DNA of 53,150 bases from Variibacter sp. (GCA_019689555.1 JADGHE010000019.1:1-53150), one strand, 5' to 3'; counted from the first letter of the stretch, positions 35,143 through 44,408 are shown. Notes: generated by a model not told the origin, from the letters alone. A program made the numbers and translations.

Positions 35143-35843
35143 GGGGCGGTCACGAGCCGGTACCCGATGCCGCGCACCGTCTGCACGATGAGGGGATTGG
35201 CCGGATCGCGCTCCACCTTGCGGCGCAGGCGGTTGATCTGCACGTCGACGGCGCGTTCGTTCGTCGTGCCGTTGCCGGCGAGCGCCATGCGCGGCACCGT
35301 CTGGCCCGCCTGCTCGGCGAGAATGCGCAGCATCTCGCGCTCGCGGTCGGTGAGATGCACGATTTCGTCGCCGTGGCGCAGCTCGCCGCGGGCGATGTGA
35401 AACACGAAGTCGCCGAAGCGCACGCTCTCCTGCGCCGGCTGCGGCGCGGGCTGCGCGCGCTTGAGGATGTTGGCGATGCGCAGCGACAGCTCGCGCGGCT
35501 CGAACGGCTTCGGCACGTAGTCGTCGGCCCCGAGTTCGAGCCCGGTGATGCGGTCGTCGATGTCCGAGCGCGCGGTCAGCATCAGGATAGGCACGCGCGA
35601 GGAGGCGCGGATCGAGCGGGCGAGCTCGAACCCCGACTCGCCCGGCATCATCACGTCGAGCACGATGAGGTCGAAGGCGAGGCCCTCGAGCTTGGCGCGC
35701 GCCTGCGCGGCGCTTTCGGCGGTAGTGACGCGGTAGCCCTCGTTGGCGAGATAGCGGGAGAGAAGGTCGCGGATGCGCCGATCGTCGTCCACCAGCAAAA
35801 GATGCGGGGCGTCGTCGGCGGGTGCGGTCGGCGCCTGGATCAT
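35139..35843 (-). CDS. OmpR-family response regulator, PetR-like
   Basis: A 234-residue regulator: receiver at about 13-125 with Asp19/Asp20/Asp21 and phospho-acceptor Asp63 (IVLDVMMPGESG), Lys in YVPKPFEPREL, then a winged-helix DNA-binding domain (LTDREREMLRILAEQ, RAVDVQINRLRRKVERDP, VRGIGYRLV). It sits between a MarR-type gene (8-bp gap) and the EnvZ-like kinase (4-bp overlap). The MarR-OmpR pair is like petP-petR of Rhodobacter capsulatus, where petR is essential; whether it controls the petABC genes 16 kb away here is not shown. Confidence 0.94.
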   Translation of the reverse strand: MIQAPTAPADDAPHLLLVDDDRRIRDLLSRYLANEGYRVTTAESAAQARAKLEGLAFDLIVLDVMMPGESGFELARSIRASSRVPILMLTARSDIDDRITGLELGADDYVPKPFEPRELSLRIANILKRAQPAPQPAQESVRFGDFVFHIARGELRHGDEIVHLTDREREMLRILAEQAGQTVPRMALAGNGTTNERAVDVQINRLRRKVERDPANPLIVQTVRGIGYRLVTAP

Positions 35844-35851
35844 CGTCGGCT

Positions 35852-36403
35852 TTAACCTCGAACTGCGGCCTGGCGGAGGCGGTCGCTCCGCCCGATCAGC
35901 CGCAGCACGCGCTCGCGTTCCCGCGGGTCGATCATGGCGGAGAGGAAGCGGCGCGCGCTGTCGTGCCCGGTCGGGCCGAGCTCTTCGAGCGCCCGCGTGA
36001 TGCGGGCGGTCTGCAGCCGCGCGAGCCGCATCGCCAGGGCCTCCCCTTTCGCCGTAACGAAGAGCAGGCGTTGACGGCGATCCTGTGGCCCTTCCTGCTG
36101 CACGACATAGCCCTCGTCGATGAGCTGCTTGAGCACGCGGCCCAGCGACTGCTTGGTGATTCGCAGGATGTCGAGCAGGTCGGCCACCTTCATGCCCGGA
36201 TTGCGGTTGACGAAGTGCAGCACGCGATGATGGGCGCGGCCGAAGCGCAGCGCGGCGAGGACGTGGTCCGGATCGCCGACGAAGTCGCGATAGGCGAAGA
36301 ACAGCAGCTCGATGATGTCCCAGATCGGCTCGGGCGCCGGCGGGTCGCCGCCCCCCGATCCGGCCTCGCGCTCCGCCTCCGGTGGTGCAGTTATGTCAGT
36401 CAT
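35852..36403 (-). CDS. MarR-family transcriptional regulator, PetP-like
   Basis: A 183-residue winged-helix regulator. The DNA-binding region reads HHRVLHFVNRNPGMKVADLLDILRITKQSLGRVLKQLIDEGYV, then a wing RRQRLLFVTAKGEAL, with C-terminal dimerisation helices. The ATG at 36403 (MTDITAPPEAER) is the only reasonable start but has no ribosome binding site; an AAATAT -10-like element lies 7 bp before it, so the mRNA could be leaderless. A perfect palindrome covers this start codon and suggests autorepression. First gene of a MarR-OmpR-kinase operon, divergent from the aminotransferase gene. Confidence 0.9.
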   Translation of the reverse strand: MTDITAPPEAEREAGSGGGDPPAPEPIWDIIELLFFAYRDFVGDPDHVLAALRFGRAHHRVLHFVNRNPGMKVADLLDILRITKQSLGRVLKQLIDEGYVVQQEGPQDRRQRLLFVTAKGEALAMRLARLQTARITRALEELGPTGHDSARRFLSAMIDPRERERVLRLIGRSDRLRQAAVRG

Positions 36404-36412
36404 GTTGACATA
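36392..36412. promoter_or_regulatory. MarR operator overlapping the marR start codon
   Basis: Perfect 7-bp arms TATGTCA (36392-36398) and TGACATA (36406-36412) flank the 7-bp spacer GTCATGT, which contains the marR start codon (36401-36403). The size and symmetry fit a MarR dimer site. Bound protein would block both transcription and, if present, initiation. Confidence 0.6.
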
Positions 36413-36577
36413 TTTTGCATCGCTGGCTACGCTCTGCCCAGAAATTTCCGGTTCCCCATTGCGGCGGCCGCGGCCGTTTGCCAGAGATTCCGAACAGAAT
36501 ACCGGGAGTCGGGCGAGAGGCAAAGCAACGGTCGCCGAACCCCAGGGTTGTGTCATGCCGTTTGAGGAGGGAATGCC

Positions 36578-37468
36578 ATGGCTTTAACCTTCGATCAACG
36601 CGACGGCGTGATCTGGTACGACGGCAAGCTGGTGCCCTGGGCGGAGGCCAAGTTGCATGTGCTCTCCCACGGCCTGCATTATGCGAGCTGCGTGTTCGAG
36701 GGCGAGCGCGCCTACGGGGGCGAGATTTTCAAGTGCACCGCGCACTCCGAGCGGCTGAAGCAGTCGGCCCGCGTGCTCGACTTCGAGATTCCCTATTCGG
36801 TGGCCGAGATCGACGCCGCCAAGCGGCTGGTGCTGGAGAAGAATGGCCTCTCCGACGCCTATGTTCGCCCCGTCGCCTGGCGGGGCAGCGAGATGATGGG
36901 GGTCTCGGCGCAGCACAACACCATCCACCTCGCGATCGCCACCTGGGAGTGGCCGAGCTATTTCGACCCGGCCGAGCGGCTCAAGGGCATCCGGATCGCG
37001 CTCGCCGAGTATCGCCGGCCGGACCCGCGCACCGCCCCGGTGCTCGCCAAGGCGGCGGGCCTGTACATGATCTGCACCATTTCCAAGCACAAGGCCGAGC
37101 GGCAGGGCTACGCGGACGCCATGATGCTCGACTGGCAGGGCCGCGTCGCCGAGTGCACCGGCGCCAACATCTTCTTCGTGAAGGACGGCAAGCTGCACAC
37201 GCCGATCGCCGACTGCTTCCTTGACGGCATCACGCGCCAGACCGTGATCGAGCTTGCGCGTCGGCGCGGCATCGAGGTGATCGAGCGCCGCATCATGCCG
37301 GAGGAGCTGTCGTCGTTCAGCGAGTGCTTCATCACCGGCACCGCGGCCGAGGTCACGCCGGTGTCGGAGATCGCCGAGTGGCGCTTCACGCCCGGCGCCC
37401 TGACCCAGCAGCTCATGGACGACTACACGGCCGAGGTGACGCCGAAGGGCAAGAAGGCGGCGGCCTGA
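36578..37468 (+). CDS. ilvE: Branched-chain amino acid aminotransferase
   Basis: A 296-residue class IV aminotransferase that makes or degrades Ile, Leu and Val. Visible: HVLSHGLHYASCVFEGERAYGG, the PLP lysine Lys158 in PVLAKAAGLYM, and the signature DAMMLDWQGRVAECTGANIFFV with the conserved Glu. The ATG at 36578 follows GGAGGG. It is divergent from the MarR gene, with 174 bp between, so the two promoters may share regulation. Distinction from D-amino acid aminotransferase rests on overall similarity to IlvE. Confidence 0.95.
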   Translation: MALTFDQRDGVIWYDGKLVPWAEAKLHVLSHGLHYASCVFEGERAYGGEIFKCTAHSERLKQSARVLDFEIPYSVAEIDAAKRLVLEKNGLSDAYVRPVAWRGSEMMGVSAQHNTIHLAIATWEWPSYFDPAERLKGIRIALAEYRRPDPRTAPVLAKAAGLYMICTISKHKAERQGYADAMMLDWQGRVAECTGANIFFVKDGKLHTPIADCFLDGITRQTVIELARRRGIEVIERRIMPEELSSFSECFITGTAAEVTPVSEIAEWRFTPGALTQQLMDDYTAEVTPKGKKAAA

Positions 37469-37633
37469 CCCGTCCCCCGCCTCGCCGGCGCGGGCGCGGC
37501 CCCGCCCGGCGCGGCCATTCGGCGTGGGCGGAGCTTGTTGCCCTTTTCTGCTCGTCGCGGCGGTGCGGCCCTCCGGGCTCTTTTGTCGGCAGAGCGATTT
37601 GGCGTCCGCTTTTTGCGACGCGGCTTCGGCGTC

Positions 37634-37670
37634 CGCTCGGGCGTCCGGTCGCCCGTGCGAGCGTTTTTTT
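37634..37670 (+). terminator. Intrinsic terminator downstream of ilvE
   Basis: CGCTC-GGGCG, loop TCCGGT, CGCCC-(GTGC bulge)-GAGCG, followed directly by seven T (37664-37670). The stem has ten GC-rich pairs with a 4-nt bulge on the 3' side. It is about 165 bp past the ilvE stop. Confidence 0.65.
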
Positions 37671-37711
37671 CGATTTTCGTCCCTCGCGTTCGCGCGAGCC
37701 CGGCCCGGCTC

Positions 37712-37731
37712 GCCCCCGCGCGAGCGGGGGC
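37712..37731. repeat. Perfect 8-bp GC hairpin with GCGA tetraloop
   Basis: GCCCCCGC and GCGGGGGC flank GCGA, a GNRA-type tetraloop if read as RNA. It lacks a T-run on either side within a few bases; for moaE (minus) it lies 65 bp past the stop and may help 3'-end formation or mRNA stability. Confidence 0.5.
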
Positions 37732-37795
37732 CCAAGCCCGTCGCCCGCGCAGCAACAAGGTGCGCAGGGCAAGGGACGCGGATGGAAGGGAGAGG

Positions 37796-38281
37796 CTACT
37801 CCGCCGCGGCGTCGCGGCGGGGCGGGGCGGGCGCGCTCCAGCGCGCCGCAGCGTCGTCGTCCGCGGCCTTGGCCTCGACCCAGCGGGCGCCGTCGGGACG
37901 TTCCTCCCGCTTCCAGAAGGGCGCGCGGGTCTTGAGATAATCCATGAGGAACTCCGCCGCGGCGAAGGCGTCGTGCCGATGGGCCGAGGCCGTGACCACG
38001 AGCACGATCGGCTCGCCCGGGACGAGCCGTCCGTAGCGATGGATCACCCTGACGCCGAGGAGCGGCCAGCGCCGCTCCGCCTCCTCGACATGGCGGGCGA
38101 TCTCGGCCTCCGCCATGCCGGGATAATGTTCGAGGGTCATCGCCGTCACCGGCTCGCCGCCCTCGCTTGCCCGGCAGATGCCGGTGAAGGTCACGACCGC
38201 GCCGACGTCCGTGCGCCCGCCCGTCAGCGCCGCCACCTCGGCCGCGGCGTCGAAAGGCTCCGTCTGCAGGCGCACGCGCAC
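37796..38281 (-). CDS. moaE: Molybdopterin synthase catalytic subunit MoaE
   Basis: A 161-residue MoaE: VGAVVTFTGICRASEGG, the LEHYPGMAEAEI segment, VRVIHRYGRLVPGEPIVLVVTASAHRHDAFAAAEFLMDYLKTRAPFWKRE containing the catalytic Lys region, and WVEAK. With MoaD it inserts sulfur into cyclic pyranopterin to make molybdopterin. The GTG at 38281 follows GGAGG located in the moaD end at 9-bp spacing; upstream frame has no homology. The tail (last 20 residues) is a low-complexity Ala/Pro/Asp stretch. moaD-moaE order is standard. Confidence 0.94.
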   Translation of the reverse strand: MRVRLQTEPFDAAAEVAALTGGRTDVGAVVTFTGICRASEGGEPVTAMTLEHYPGMAEAEIARHVEEAERRWPLLGVRVIHRYGRLVPGEPIVLVVTASAHRHDAFAAAEFLMDYLKTRAPFWKREERPDGARWVEAKAADDDAAARWSAPAPPRRDAAAE

Positions 38282-38286
38282 GGGGC

Positions 38287-38538
38287 TCAGCCTCCGGTCA
38301 TCGGCGGAAAGAACGCGATTTCGCGCGCTCCCGCGATCGGCGCGTCGGGCTTCACATGCGTGCGGTCGATCGCCGCGCGGACGATCTTCGGGTTCGCGAA
38401 GGCATGGGCATATTCCTCGCCGCGGCCGGCGAGCCATTCGACGAGCTGGGCGACGGTCGCGACCTCGGCCGGCGGTGTCACGTCCTCCTCCGCCTTCCCG
38501 ACCCGTTCCCGCATCCAGGCGAAATAGAGAATCTTCAA
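38287..38538 (-). CDS. moaD: Molybdopterin synthase sulfur carrier subunit MoaD
   Basis: An 83-residue ubiquitin-like protein ending in TGG, the di-glycine that is thiocarboxylated for sulfur transfer to MoaE. It begins LKILYFAWMRERVGKAEEDV as in other MoaD proteins. The start is TTG at 38538, only 5 bp after the pgsA stop; no ATG or GTG exists before the conserved strand. Its own 3' end supplies the GGAGG ribosome binding site of moaE. Confidence 0.93.
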   Translation of the reverse strand: MKILYFAWMRERVGKAEEDVTPPAEVATVAQLVEWLAGRGEEYAHAFANPKIVRAAIDRTHVKPDAPIAGAREIAFFPPMTGG

Positions 38539-38543
38539 GGCGG

Positions 38544-39146
38544 CTAATCCAGCATCAGGTGGCGGGCGGCGGCCCGCATGTAATCCCAGCCGGTGTAGAG
38601 CGTCACGATCGCGGAGATCCACAAAAGCGCGAGCCCGATGTCCGTCGTGACCGGCAGGATGAGGTCTCCTGCCTCTCCGGCGATCAGGAATCCGATGGCG
38701 ACGAGCTGCACCGTCGTCTTCCACTTGGCGAGCCGCGTCACCGGCACGCTGACCCGCAGTTCCGCGAGGAACTCGCGCAGACCGGACACGAGGATCTCGC
38801 GGCAGAGGATCACGATCGCGGCCCACAGCGACCACCCCAAGATGGTGCCGTCGGCCGCCAGCATCAACAGGCAGGAGGCGACGAGGAGCTTGTCGGCGAT
38901 CGGGTCGAGCATGCGCCCGAGCGGCGATTGCTGCGCCCACAGCCGGGCGAAGTAGCCGTCGAGAAGATCGGTCAGGCCGGCGGTGATGAAGATGACCAGC
39001 GCCACCCAGCGCAGCCACAGCCCGCCCTGGAACACCTGCGACCAGAACATGCAGGCCACGACGGCCGGCACCGCGGCGATGCGGCCGTAAGTGAGGAGGT
39101 TTGGCAGCGCCAGCGCGTGCGTGGCCGAGCGGCCGACGAAAGTCAT
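38544..39146 (-). CDS. pgsA: CDP-diacylglycerol-glycerol-3-phosphate 3-phosphatidyltransferase
   Basis: A 200-residue integral membrane enzyme that makes phosphatidylglycerolphosphate, the first step of phosphatidylglycerol synthesis and so the source of the Lgt substrate. The CDP-alcohol phosphotransferase signature is visible in full: DLLDGYFARLWAQQSPLGRMLDPIAD (D-x2-DG-x2-AR-x8-G-x3-D-x3-D). About five hydrophobic segments. The ATG at 39146 is preferred; a GTG at 39161 is an alternative. It is the first gene of pgsA-moaD-moaE. Confidence 0.94.
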   Translation of the reverse strand: MTFVGRSATHALALPNLLTYGRIAAVPAVVACMFWSQVFQGGLWLRWVALVIFITAGLTDLLDGYFARLWAQQSPLGRMLDPIADKLLVASCLLMLAADGTILGWSLWAAIVILCREILVSGLREFLAELRVSVPVTRLAKWKTTVQLVAIGFLIAGEAGDLILPVTTDIGLALLWISAIVTLYTGWDYMRAAARHLMLD

Positions 39147-39713
39147 GACGCGAAGGAACACCTGTGGGGCGGCGAGGTCAACCGCGAGGGGCGCGCATCG
39201 GACCGCATGGTTGATCGAACCCTTGCAATGCCGGTGTCGGCGGATCGTCCGGTGAAATCGGTGAATTCTGCCATGAGGCTTGGTCCTGCTCCACCCATCG
39301 AGCCGCTCCGCAAAGGATCGAAAAAAGGGCCCCTCGTTCCGGATGCGGAAGCCATGGTTTCGACTTCCGAAAACGTTCGATGCAAAACGCCGTCACGGGC
39401 CGACCGACATAACCTTTCCACCCCGGATGATGACGCAAACAGTGTGCACGGCCGGCTTTCTCGAAGCGCCTGAGAAAATCGGCATAGCCGATCTCCGCGC
39501 GCTGAATGGCTCGAGCGGCGCCGACGCGGTCGGCTTCACCGAAAGTCTCGCCGGAAGGCGAAGCCTCCCGCGGCGAAGGGAGCGAATCGGCGACTCAGGA
39601 GCGCAATCGTAATACGCGATCGCAACGGGCGCTTCCGCAGCTGTGCAAAAACCGCCCCCGGAGGCTCCGGCGGCCGCGGCGCCGAGCCGGAGCGCGCCCG
39701 CGCTCGCCCGCGC
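39147..39713. other. 567-bp gap between pgsA and uvrC
   Basis: Both neighbours are on the minus strand. The gap is less GC-rich than genes around it and includes CGGAAG-N12-CTTCCG (39347-39370) and short A-runs. No open frame has a ribosome binding site or recognisable similarity, so it is either a regulatory leader for pgsA or the remains of a lost gene; uvrC and pgsA are often adjacent in this order. Confidence 0.5.
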
Positions 39714-41843
39714 TCACTGTCGCGGCTCCGGGCTTGCGCCGGCGTGCGTCTCGGGGCCGCCTTCGTGGAAGAAGTTGTAGATCTTGCGGGCGATCTCGGC
39801 GCTGATGCCGTCCACCTTGGCGAGGTCGGCGACCGAGGCGCGCTCGATCGCCTTCAAGGTGCCGAAGTGGAGCAGCAGGGCGCGCTTGCGCAAGGGGCCG
39901 ATGCCGGGGATCTCCTGCAGCCCGCCCTCGCGCAGGCCGCGGGCCCGCCGCTGCCGGTGCGAGCCGATCGCGAAGCGGTGCGCTTCGTCGCGCAGGCGCT
40001 GCAGGAAGTAGAGCAGCGGATCGCGGGGCGGCAGCCGGAACGGCGGGCGGCCGGAAACGAACAGCGTCTCGCGGCCCGCGTCGCGGTCCGGCCCCTTGGC
40101 GATCGCGACCACGGGCACGTCGGTGACGCCCAGAGCGGCGAGGGTCTCGCGTGCGGCGTTGAACTGCCCCTGGCCGCCGTCGATGATGATGAGGTCGGGC
40201 CAGGGCGAATCCTCGTCGTCGCGCGCAACGTCGGCCGCGCCCTTCTTTTCTGGCGGCGGCGCTAGGGCGGTCGCCGCAGGGGAGGGGGCGCGCCTGTCCG
40301 AGACGGCTTCCGCCCCGGGCGCGGCCTGCGCGGCCGCCGGCCGCGGCGCCTCGTCCAGCAGGCGCTTGAAGCGGCGCGTGAGCACTTCCCGCAGCATGCC
40401 GTAGTCGTCGCCGGGCGCGAGCGCGGCGGTGCGGATGTTGAACTTACGGTACTGGTTCTTGCGGAACCCCTCGGGCCCCGCGACGATCATCGCGCCGACC
40501 GCGTTGCTGCCCTGGATGTGGCTGTTGTCGTAAACCTCGATGCGCCGCGGCGTCCGCGAAAGCCCGAAGGCCTGCGCCAGCGCCCCCAGAAGCCTGCGCT
40601 GCGAGGAGACGTCGGCGAGCTTGCGGCCGAGCGCCTCGCGCGCGTTGGCGACTGCGTGGTCGACCAGCTCCTTCTTCTCGCCGCGCTGCGGCGTCGCGAT
40701 CTCGACCCTGCGGCCGCTTTTCACGCTCAGCGCCTCGGCGAGCAGCGCGCAGTCGCGAAAGCCGTGCGAGAGCAGAATGAGCCGCGGCGGCGGCTTGTCG
40801 TCATAGAACTGGCCGAGGAACGCGCCCAGCACCTCCCCCGCCGGTAGCGAGCGGTCGGCCCGGGGGAAGTAGGCGCGGTTGCCCCAGTTCTGCCCGGTGC
40901 GGAAGAAGAACACTTGGATGCAGGTGAAGCCGCCCTCCTGGTGCACGCCGAAAACGTCCGCCTCCTGCACGCTGCGCGGGTTGATCCCCTGCTGCGTCTG
41001 GATCGCCGAGAGCGCGGCGAGCCGGTCCCGGTAGATGGCGGCGCGCTCGAAGTCGAGCGCGGCCGCGGCCTTCTCCATGTCGGCGGCGAGCTCGGCCTTC
41101 ACGGCGGCGCTGCGGCCGGAGAGAAACGCCTTCGCCTCGGCGACGAGCTTCGCATAGTCCGCGGGCGCGATCTCGCCGGTGCAGGGGGCCGAGCAGCGCT
41201 TGATCTGGTGCAGGAGGCAGGGGCGGGTGCGGCTGTCGAACACCGCGTTCGAGCACGAGCGCAGAAGGAACGCCCGCTGCAGGGCGGTGATGGTGCGGTT
41301 CACCGCGCCGGCGGAGGCGAAGGGGCCGAAATAGTCGCCCGGCTGGCTGCGCGCGCCCCGGTGCTTGAGGATCTGCGGGGCGCGCTCGTCCGCGGTGATG
41401 AGGATGTAGGGGAACGACTTGTCGTCCCGCATCAGCACATTGAAGCGGGGACGCAGCCGCTTGATGAGGTTCGCCTCGAGCAGCAGCGCCTCGGTCTCGG
41501 TGCGCGTGGTGATGAACTCCACGCTCGCGGTCGCCGCAATCATGCGGCTGATGCGGGCGTCGTGGCCGGTGGGGCGCAGATAGGAGGCGAGGCGCCGGCG
41601 GATGTTCTTGGCCTTGCCGACGTAGAGCACGTCGCCGGCGGCGTCGAGCATGCGGTAGACGCCCGGCGCGGTCGGCGCGAGCCTCGCATGGTGCGCGAGC
41701 GCCGCGCGGCCGGCCGCGAGCAGGCCCGCGCTCTCGCTCGAGGCGAGGTCGATCAGGCTGTCGATCTGCGCCTCGGGAAGGGCTTGGTCCTCGTCCTCCT
41801 CGGCGAGATTGATCTCGGGCTCGATGTCCTTCGGGCGCGTCAT
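39714..41843 (-). CDS. uvrC: Excinuclease ABC subunit C
   Basis: A 709-residue endonuclease that makes both incisions in nucleotide excision repair with UvrAB. Order: a polar N-terminal extension of about 50 residues, GIY-YIG nuclease ([27 protein letters not shown]), a Cys-rich segment with [26 protein letters not shown], the UVR domain, the RNase H-like domain ([21 protein letters not shown] and [10 protein letters not shown]) and two helix-hairpin-helix motifs ([17 protein letters not shown]). A low-complexity insert of about 45 residues (Ala/Pro-rich) lies inside the RNase H-like domain. The ATG at 41843 fits the family; longer frame lacks homology. Confidence 0.96.
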   Translation of the reverse strand: MTRPKDIEPEINLAEEDEDQALPEAQIDSLIDLASSESAGLLAAGRAALAHHARLAPTAPGVYRMLDAAGDVLYVGKAKNIRRRLASYLRPTGHDARISRMIAATASVEFITTRTETEALLLEANLIKRLRPRFNVLMRDDKSFPYILITADERAPQILKHRGARSQPGDYFGPFASAGAVNRTITALQRAFLLRSCSNAVFDSRTRPCLLHQIKRCSAPCTGEIAPADYAKLVAEAKAFLSGRSAAVKAELAADMEKAAAALDFERAAIYRDRLAALSAIQTQQGINPRSVQEADVFGVHQEGGFTCIQVFFFRTGQNWGNRAYFPRADRSLPAGEVLGAFLGQFYDDKPPPRLILLSHGFRDCALLAEALSVKSGRRVEIATPQRGEKKELVDHAVANAREALGRKLADVSSQRRLLGALAQAFGLSRTPRRIEVYDNSHIQGSNAVGAMIVAGPEGFRKNQYRKFNIRTAALAPGDDYGMLREVLTRRFKRLLDEAPRPAAAQAAPGAEAVSDRRAPSPAATALAPPPEKKGAADVARDDEDSPWPDLIIIDGGQGQFNAARETLAALGVTDVPVVAIAKGPDRDAGRETLFVSGRPPFRLPPRDPLLYFLQRLRDEAHRFAIGSHRQRRARGLREGGLQEIPGIGPLRKRALLLHFGTLKAIERASVADLAKVDGISAEIARKIYNFFHEGGPETHAGASPEPRQ

Positions 41844-41961
41844 GCGATGATCGCTGCGGGCGCGGAATGGGCGCGGCGCGCATTCGCGCACCGGCCGTGC
41901 GCTGGCTCTGGCGCACACACACCGGGGCAGATAGGGCGTCAAGCCCCCCGGCGCGAGGGCG

Positions 41962-42804
41962 CTATTCCCGGATATCGGCGACGTCGGGGGTCTGCCAGGC
42001 GATGTGCTGGCCGCCGTCGACCGCGATCGTGACGCCGGTCACGGCCTCGGCCTCGGCAAGATACAGGACCGCCGCCGCGATGTCCTCCGGCCGCGGGCCC
42101 CGCCCGAGCGGCAGCGCCGCCGCCTGCCGCGCGAACTCGGCCGCGTCCTGGCGCGGGCTCGGCAGGGTCGGCCCCGGTGCCACCGCGTTGACGCGCACGC
42201 GCGGGGCGAGCGCCTGCGCCAGCATGACGGTGGCGGCGTTGAGCGCGCTCTTGGTCAGTGTGTAGGAGAACTGGCGCGGCACCGGCTTGAAGGCGCGCTG
42301 ATCGGTGATGTTGACGATGCTGGCGTTGCCGGCGGAGCCCGCGGTGCTCGCGTCCTGGCCGCCGTGTTCGTCGTCGCGGAGCTGGGCGGCGAAGGCCTGG
42401 GCGAGAAACACCGGCGCGCGCAGATTGACGGCGAAATGGCGGTCCCAGCGCGCCGGGTCGAGCTCGCCCACCCCGTCGGCCTCGAACGCGGAGGCATTGT
42501 TCACGAGCAGGCTCAGCGGCCCCGCCGTCGCCACGGCCGTGGGGATCAGGGCGGCGGTGCTCTCCGGGTCGCTGAGATCCGCAAGGACGACATAGGCCGG
42601 CACGGCGAGCGCCGCAATCTCGCGGGCGAGCGTCTCGGTCGCCTCGCTCGCGCGCCGGGCGTGGATGACGACGCCGTAGCCGGCGCGGGCGAGGGCGAGC
42701 GAGATGGCCCGTCCGATGCGCGCGGCGCCGCCGGTGACAAGGGCGGTCCCCTTCCGGCGCGGCGCGGCGGAGGCGCGGGTCTGCGCATGGGGACGCGTCG
42801 GCAT
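41962..42804 (-). CDS. Short-chain dehydrogenase/reductase
   Basis: A 280-residue SDR: nucleotide-binding [16 protein letters not shown], and catalytic Tyr/Lys in YTLTKSAL, followed by the proline turn [12 protein letters not shown]. The glycine motif lacks the usual spacing TGxxxGxG exactness (GGAARIG), as in FolM and pteridine reductases, so a pterin reductase activity is possible. No ribosome binding site is evident at 42804; the frame is open to 42852. It lies upstream of uvrC on the same strand, 118 bp apart. Confidence 0.88.
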   Translation of the reverse strand: MPTRPHAQTRASAAPRRKGTALVTGGAARIGRAISLALARAGYGVVIHARRASEATETLAREIAALAVPAYVVLADLSDPESTAALIPTAVATAGPLSLLVNNASAFEADGVGELDPARWDRHFAVNLRAPVFLAQAFAAQLRDDEHGGQDASTAGSAGNASIVNITDQRAFKPVPRQFSYTLTKSALNAATVMLAQALAPRVRVNAVAPGPTLPSPRQDAAEFARQAAALPLGRGPRPEDIAAAVLYLAEAEAVTGVTIAVDGGQHIAWQTPDVADIRE

Positions 42805-43147
42805 GGGTGCAGCGAAGTGAGGCGCGATTCCGGCGAGCGGGCCGGCGTGCACTATAAGGCCGCCGCTGCCGGCTTGGGGGGCCGCGCCGGGTTTTCCACA
42901 TCAGGGCGCGGCCGCGGCCTGCGCACAAATTCGGGCGCGTTTCCGTTCTCCCAGCCTTTCGAGGGGCTTGCGGCCAGAATTCGGGCATAAGACAGCCATG
43001 AAAATGTCACCTTTCTGGCGCGGCTATGGACCGTTCGCCCCGCGGTCCCCGATCATGGGCGCGGCCGCGTGGGGGAGGGGGACGGCTTGACGTCCGCTTC
43101 ATCGATGGGTCACGGGTGTGCGTAATTGCGTAATGGAGAGCTTTGCG
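42805..43147. other. Divergent gap between SDR and outer-membrane protein genes
   Basis: A 343-bp gap that should contain both promoters. No repeat, operator or small gene is recognised. A small AT-rich spot (CATAAGACAGCCATGAAAATG at 42986-43006, cut to its core) is the only base-composition change. Confidence 0.4.
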
Positions 43148-43771
43148 ATGAGGCGATGGGTCGCTGGCGCGGTGCTCGCGGGTGCAGTGGCGAGCGGCGG
43201 GGCGACACAGGCGGCCGATTTCACCGCGCGAGCGGACTGGACGAATTACGGGGCGCCGTCTGCGATCGGCTATAGCTGGGCGGGCGGCTATTTCGGCGTC
43301 AATCTCGGCTATCACTGGGGCCGGATCACGAATTTCATCCTGCGTCCGGCGGGCGTCGCGGCCGGCGCGCAGGCCGGCTACAACTGGCAGTCGGGTCCCT
43401 TCGTCTTCGGCGGCGAAAGCGATGTTCAGCTCTCGGGCGCGGAAGACCTGTTCGCGCCCTGGAAGTTCTCCAATCCCTGGTTCGGCAGCCTGCGCGGCCG
43501 CGCGGGCTTCGCCATGAACAACATCCTGTTCTATGCGACCGCCGGCCTCGCCTATGGCGGGCTCAAGGTCCATGTGGCCGGCCTGAGCGAATCAAGGACG
43601 CATGTCGGCTGGACGGCAGGCGCCGGCATGGAAGTGGGGCTGACCCGCAACTGGTCGGCCCGCGCCGAATATCTGGTCATGGATCTCACCGACCGTGCCT
43701 ATGTGCTCACCGGCACGAACAACGGCTTCGAATCCAACCTGCTGCGCTTCGGCGTGAATTATCGGTTCTGA
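43148..43771 (+). CDS. Outer-membrane beta-barrel protein (Omp25/Omp31-like)
   Basis: A 207-residue protein with a signal peptide (cleavage near TQAAD, about residue 24), then the porin-family start YSWAGGYFGVNLGYHWG, alternating beta-strands with Gly/Tyr, GSLRGRAGFAMNNILFYATAGLAYGG, and the typical last strand ending RFGVNYRF. Such eight-stranded proteins, including Omp25/Omp31 of Brucella, are abundant in Hyphomicrobiales outer membranes. It is a little short for the family. The ATG at 43148 has GGAG at 9 bp; ATGs at 43118 and 43133 are alternatives. Confidence 0.88.
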   Translation: MRRWVAGAVLAGAVASGGATQAADFTARADWTNYGAPSAIGYSWAGGYFGVNLGYHWGRITNFILRPAGVAAGAQAGYNWQSGPFVFGGESDVQLSGAEDLFAPWKFSNPWFGSLRGRAGFAMNNILFYATAGLAYGGLKVHVAGLSESRTHVGWTAGAGMEVGLTRNWSARAEYLVMDLTDRAYVLTGTNNGFESNLLRFGVNYRF

Positions 43772-43930
43772 CCGGCGGAAGGGTTCGCGGGCCGGCACAG
43801 GCGGCCTGCGGCGCGGCTCGCGCGCCCGGGCGCAGGCGCATTATCGCCCCCGCCTTGAAGGCCCATTTGAACACCCATGGGGTCCGCTGGGGTCCGCGCG
43901 GCGGCGCCGGCGGGAAGCTGCGCACGCCTG

Positions 43931-43964
43931 TCAGGCCGGCCGCGCTGCTGGCCGGCGCGCCTGA
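43931..43964 (-). terminator. Possible terminator hairpin of the cold-shock gene
   Basis: GCCGGCC (43935-43941) and GGCCGGC (43950-43956) form a perfect 7-bp stem, extended by TCAG/CTGA outer pairs across a GCGC bulge. It begins 22 bp past the cold-shock gene stop on the minus strand. No T-run follows, so it may be Rho-dependent or only protective. Confidence 0.4.
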
Positions 43965-43985
43965 CGTGATCGGCGCGTGGTGCGC

Positions 43986-44201
43986 TCAGCCCGACACCAC
44001 GAGATTGACCGCCTTCGGCCCCTTGCCCTTCTTGTCCGGTTCCACGTCGAAGGTGATTCGCTGGCCTTCGTTCAGCGACTTCAAGCCCGCGCGTTCGACG
44101 GCCGTGATGTGCACGAACACGTCGCGGCCCCCGTCGTCCGGCTTGATGAAGCCATAGCCGCGCTCGCCATTGAAGAACTTGACCGTACCGCTCATCGGCA
44201 T
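43986..44201 (-). CDS. CspA-family cold-shock protein
   Basis: A 71-residue single cold-shock domain. RNP1 is RGYGFIKPD and RNP2 is DVFVHI; the tail KGPKAVNLVVSG is standard. These proteins bind single-stranded nucleic acids and melt RNA structure. The ATG at 44201 (MPMSGTVKFFN) has AAGGAG 7 bp upstream; the second ATG at 44195 is too close. The approximately 200 bp before it up to rlmJ could include a structured 5' leader, as is usual for cspA genes. Confidence 0.95.
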   Translation of the reverse strand: MPMSGTVKFFNGERGYGFIKPDDGGRDVFVHITAVERAGLKSLNEGQRITFDVEPDKKGKGPKAVNLVVSG

Positions 44202-44408
44202 CGGGAATCTCCTTTCCCCGAGTGGCTTTGCCGCCGGCCCCCACGGCGCGGCGGGTCGGCTGGACATTGGCAAACGGGGAAAGTCGATGGCCGCATGCGG
44301 CCTCGGTCACTTCCGCCGGCCCCCCCAAAAGGAGGCGGAACGTCAAAGCCAGCGAAGAGAGGTTAGGCCAACACCGCTGTTGTGGAAAGGGGCGCGCGAA
44401 GATGTCGC

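Larger units (their letters stand above)
37469..37795. other. Convergent gap between ilvE and moaE
   Basis: A 327-bp gap containing the terminator and hairpin listed separately. No gene is seen. Confidence 0.6.

Noticed and set aside
38178-39473. Long plus-strand frame overlapping moaD, pgsA and the gap after it
   Set aside because: Antisense to pgsA for most of its length; the remaining part in the gap has no ribosome binding site or similarity.
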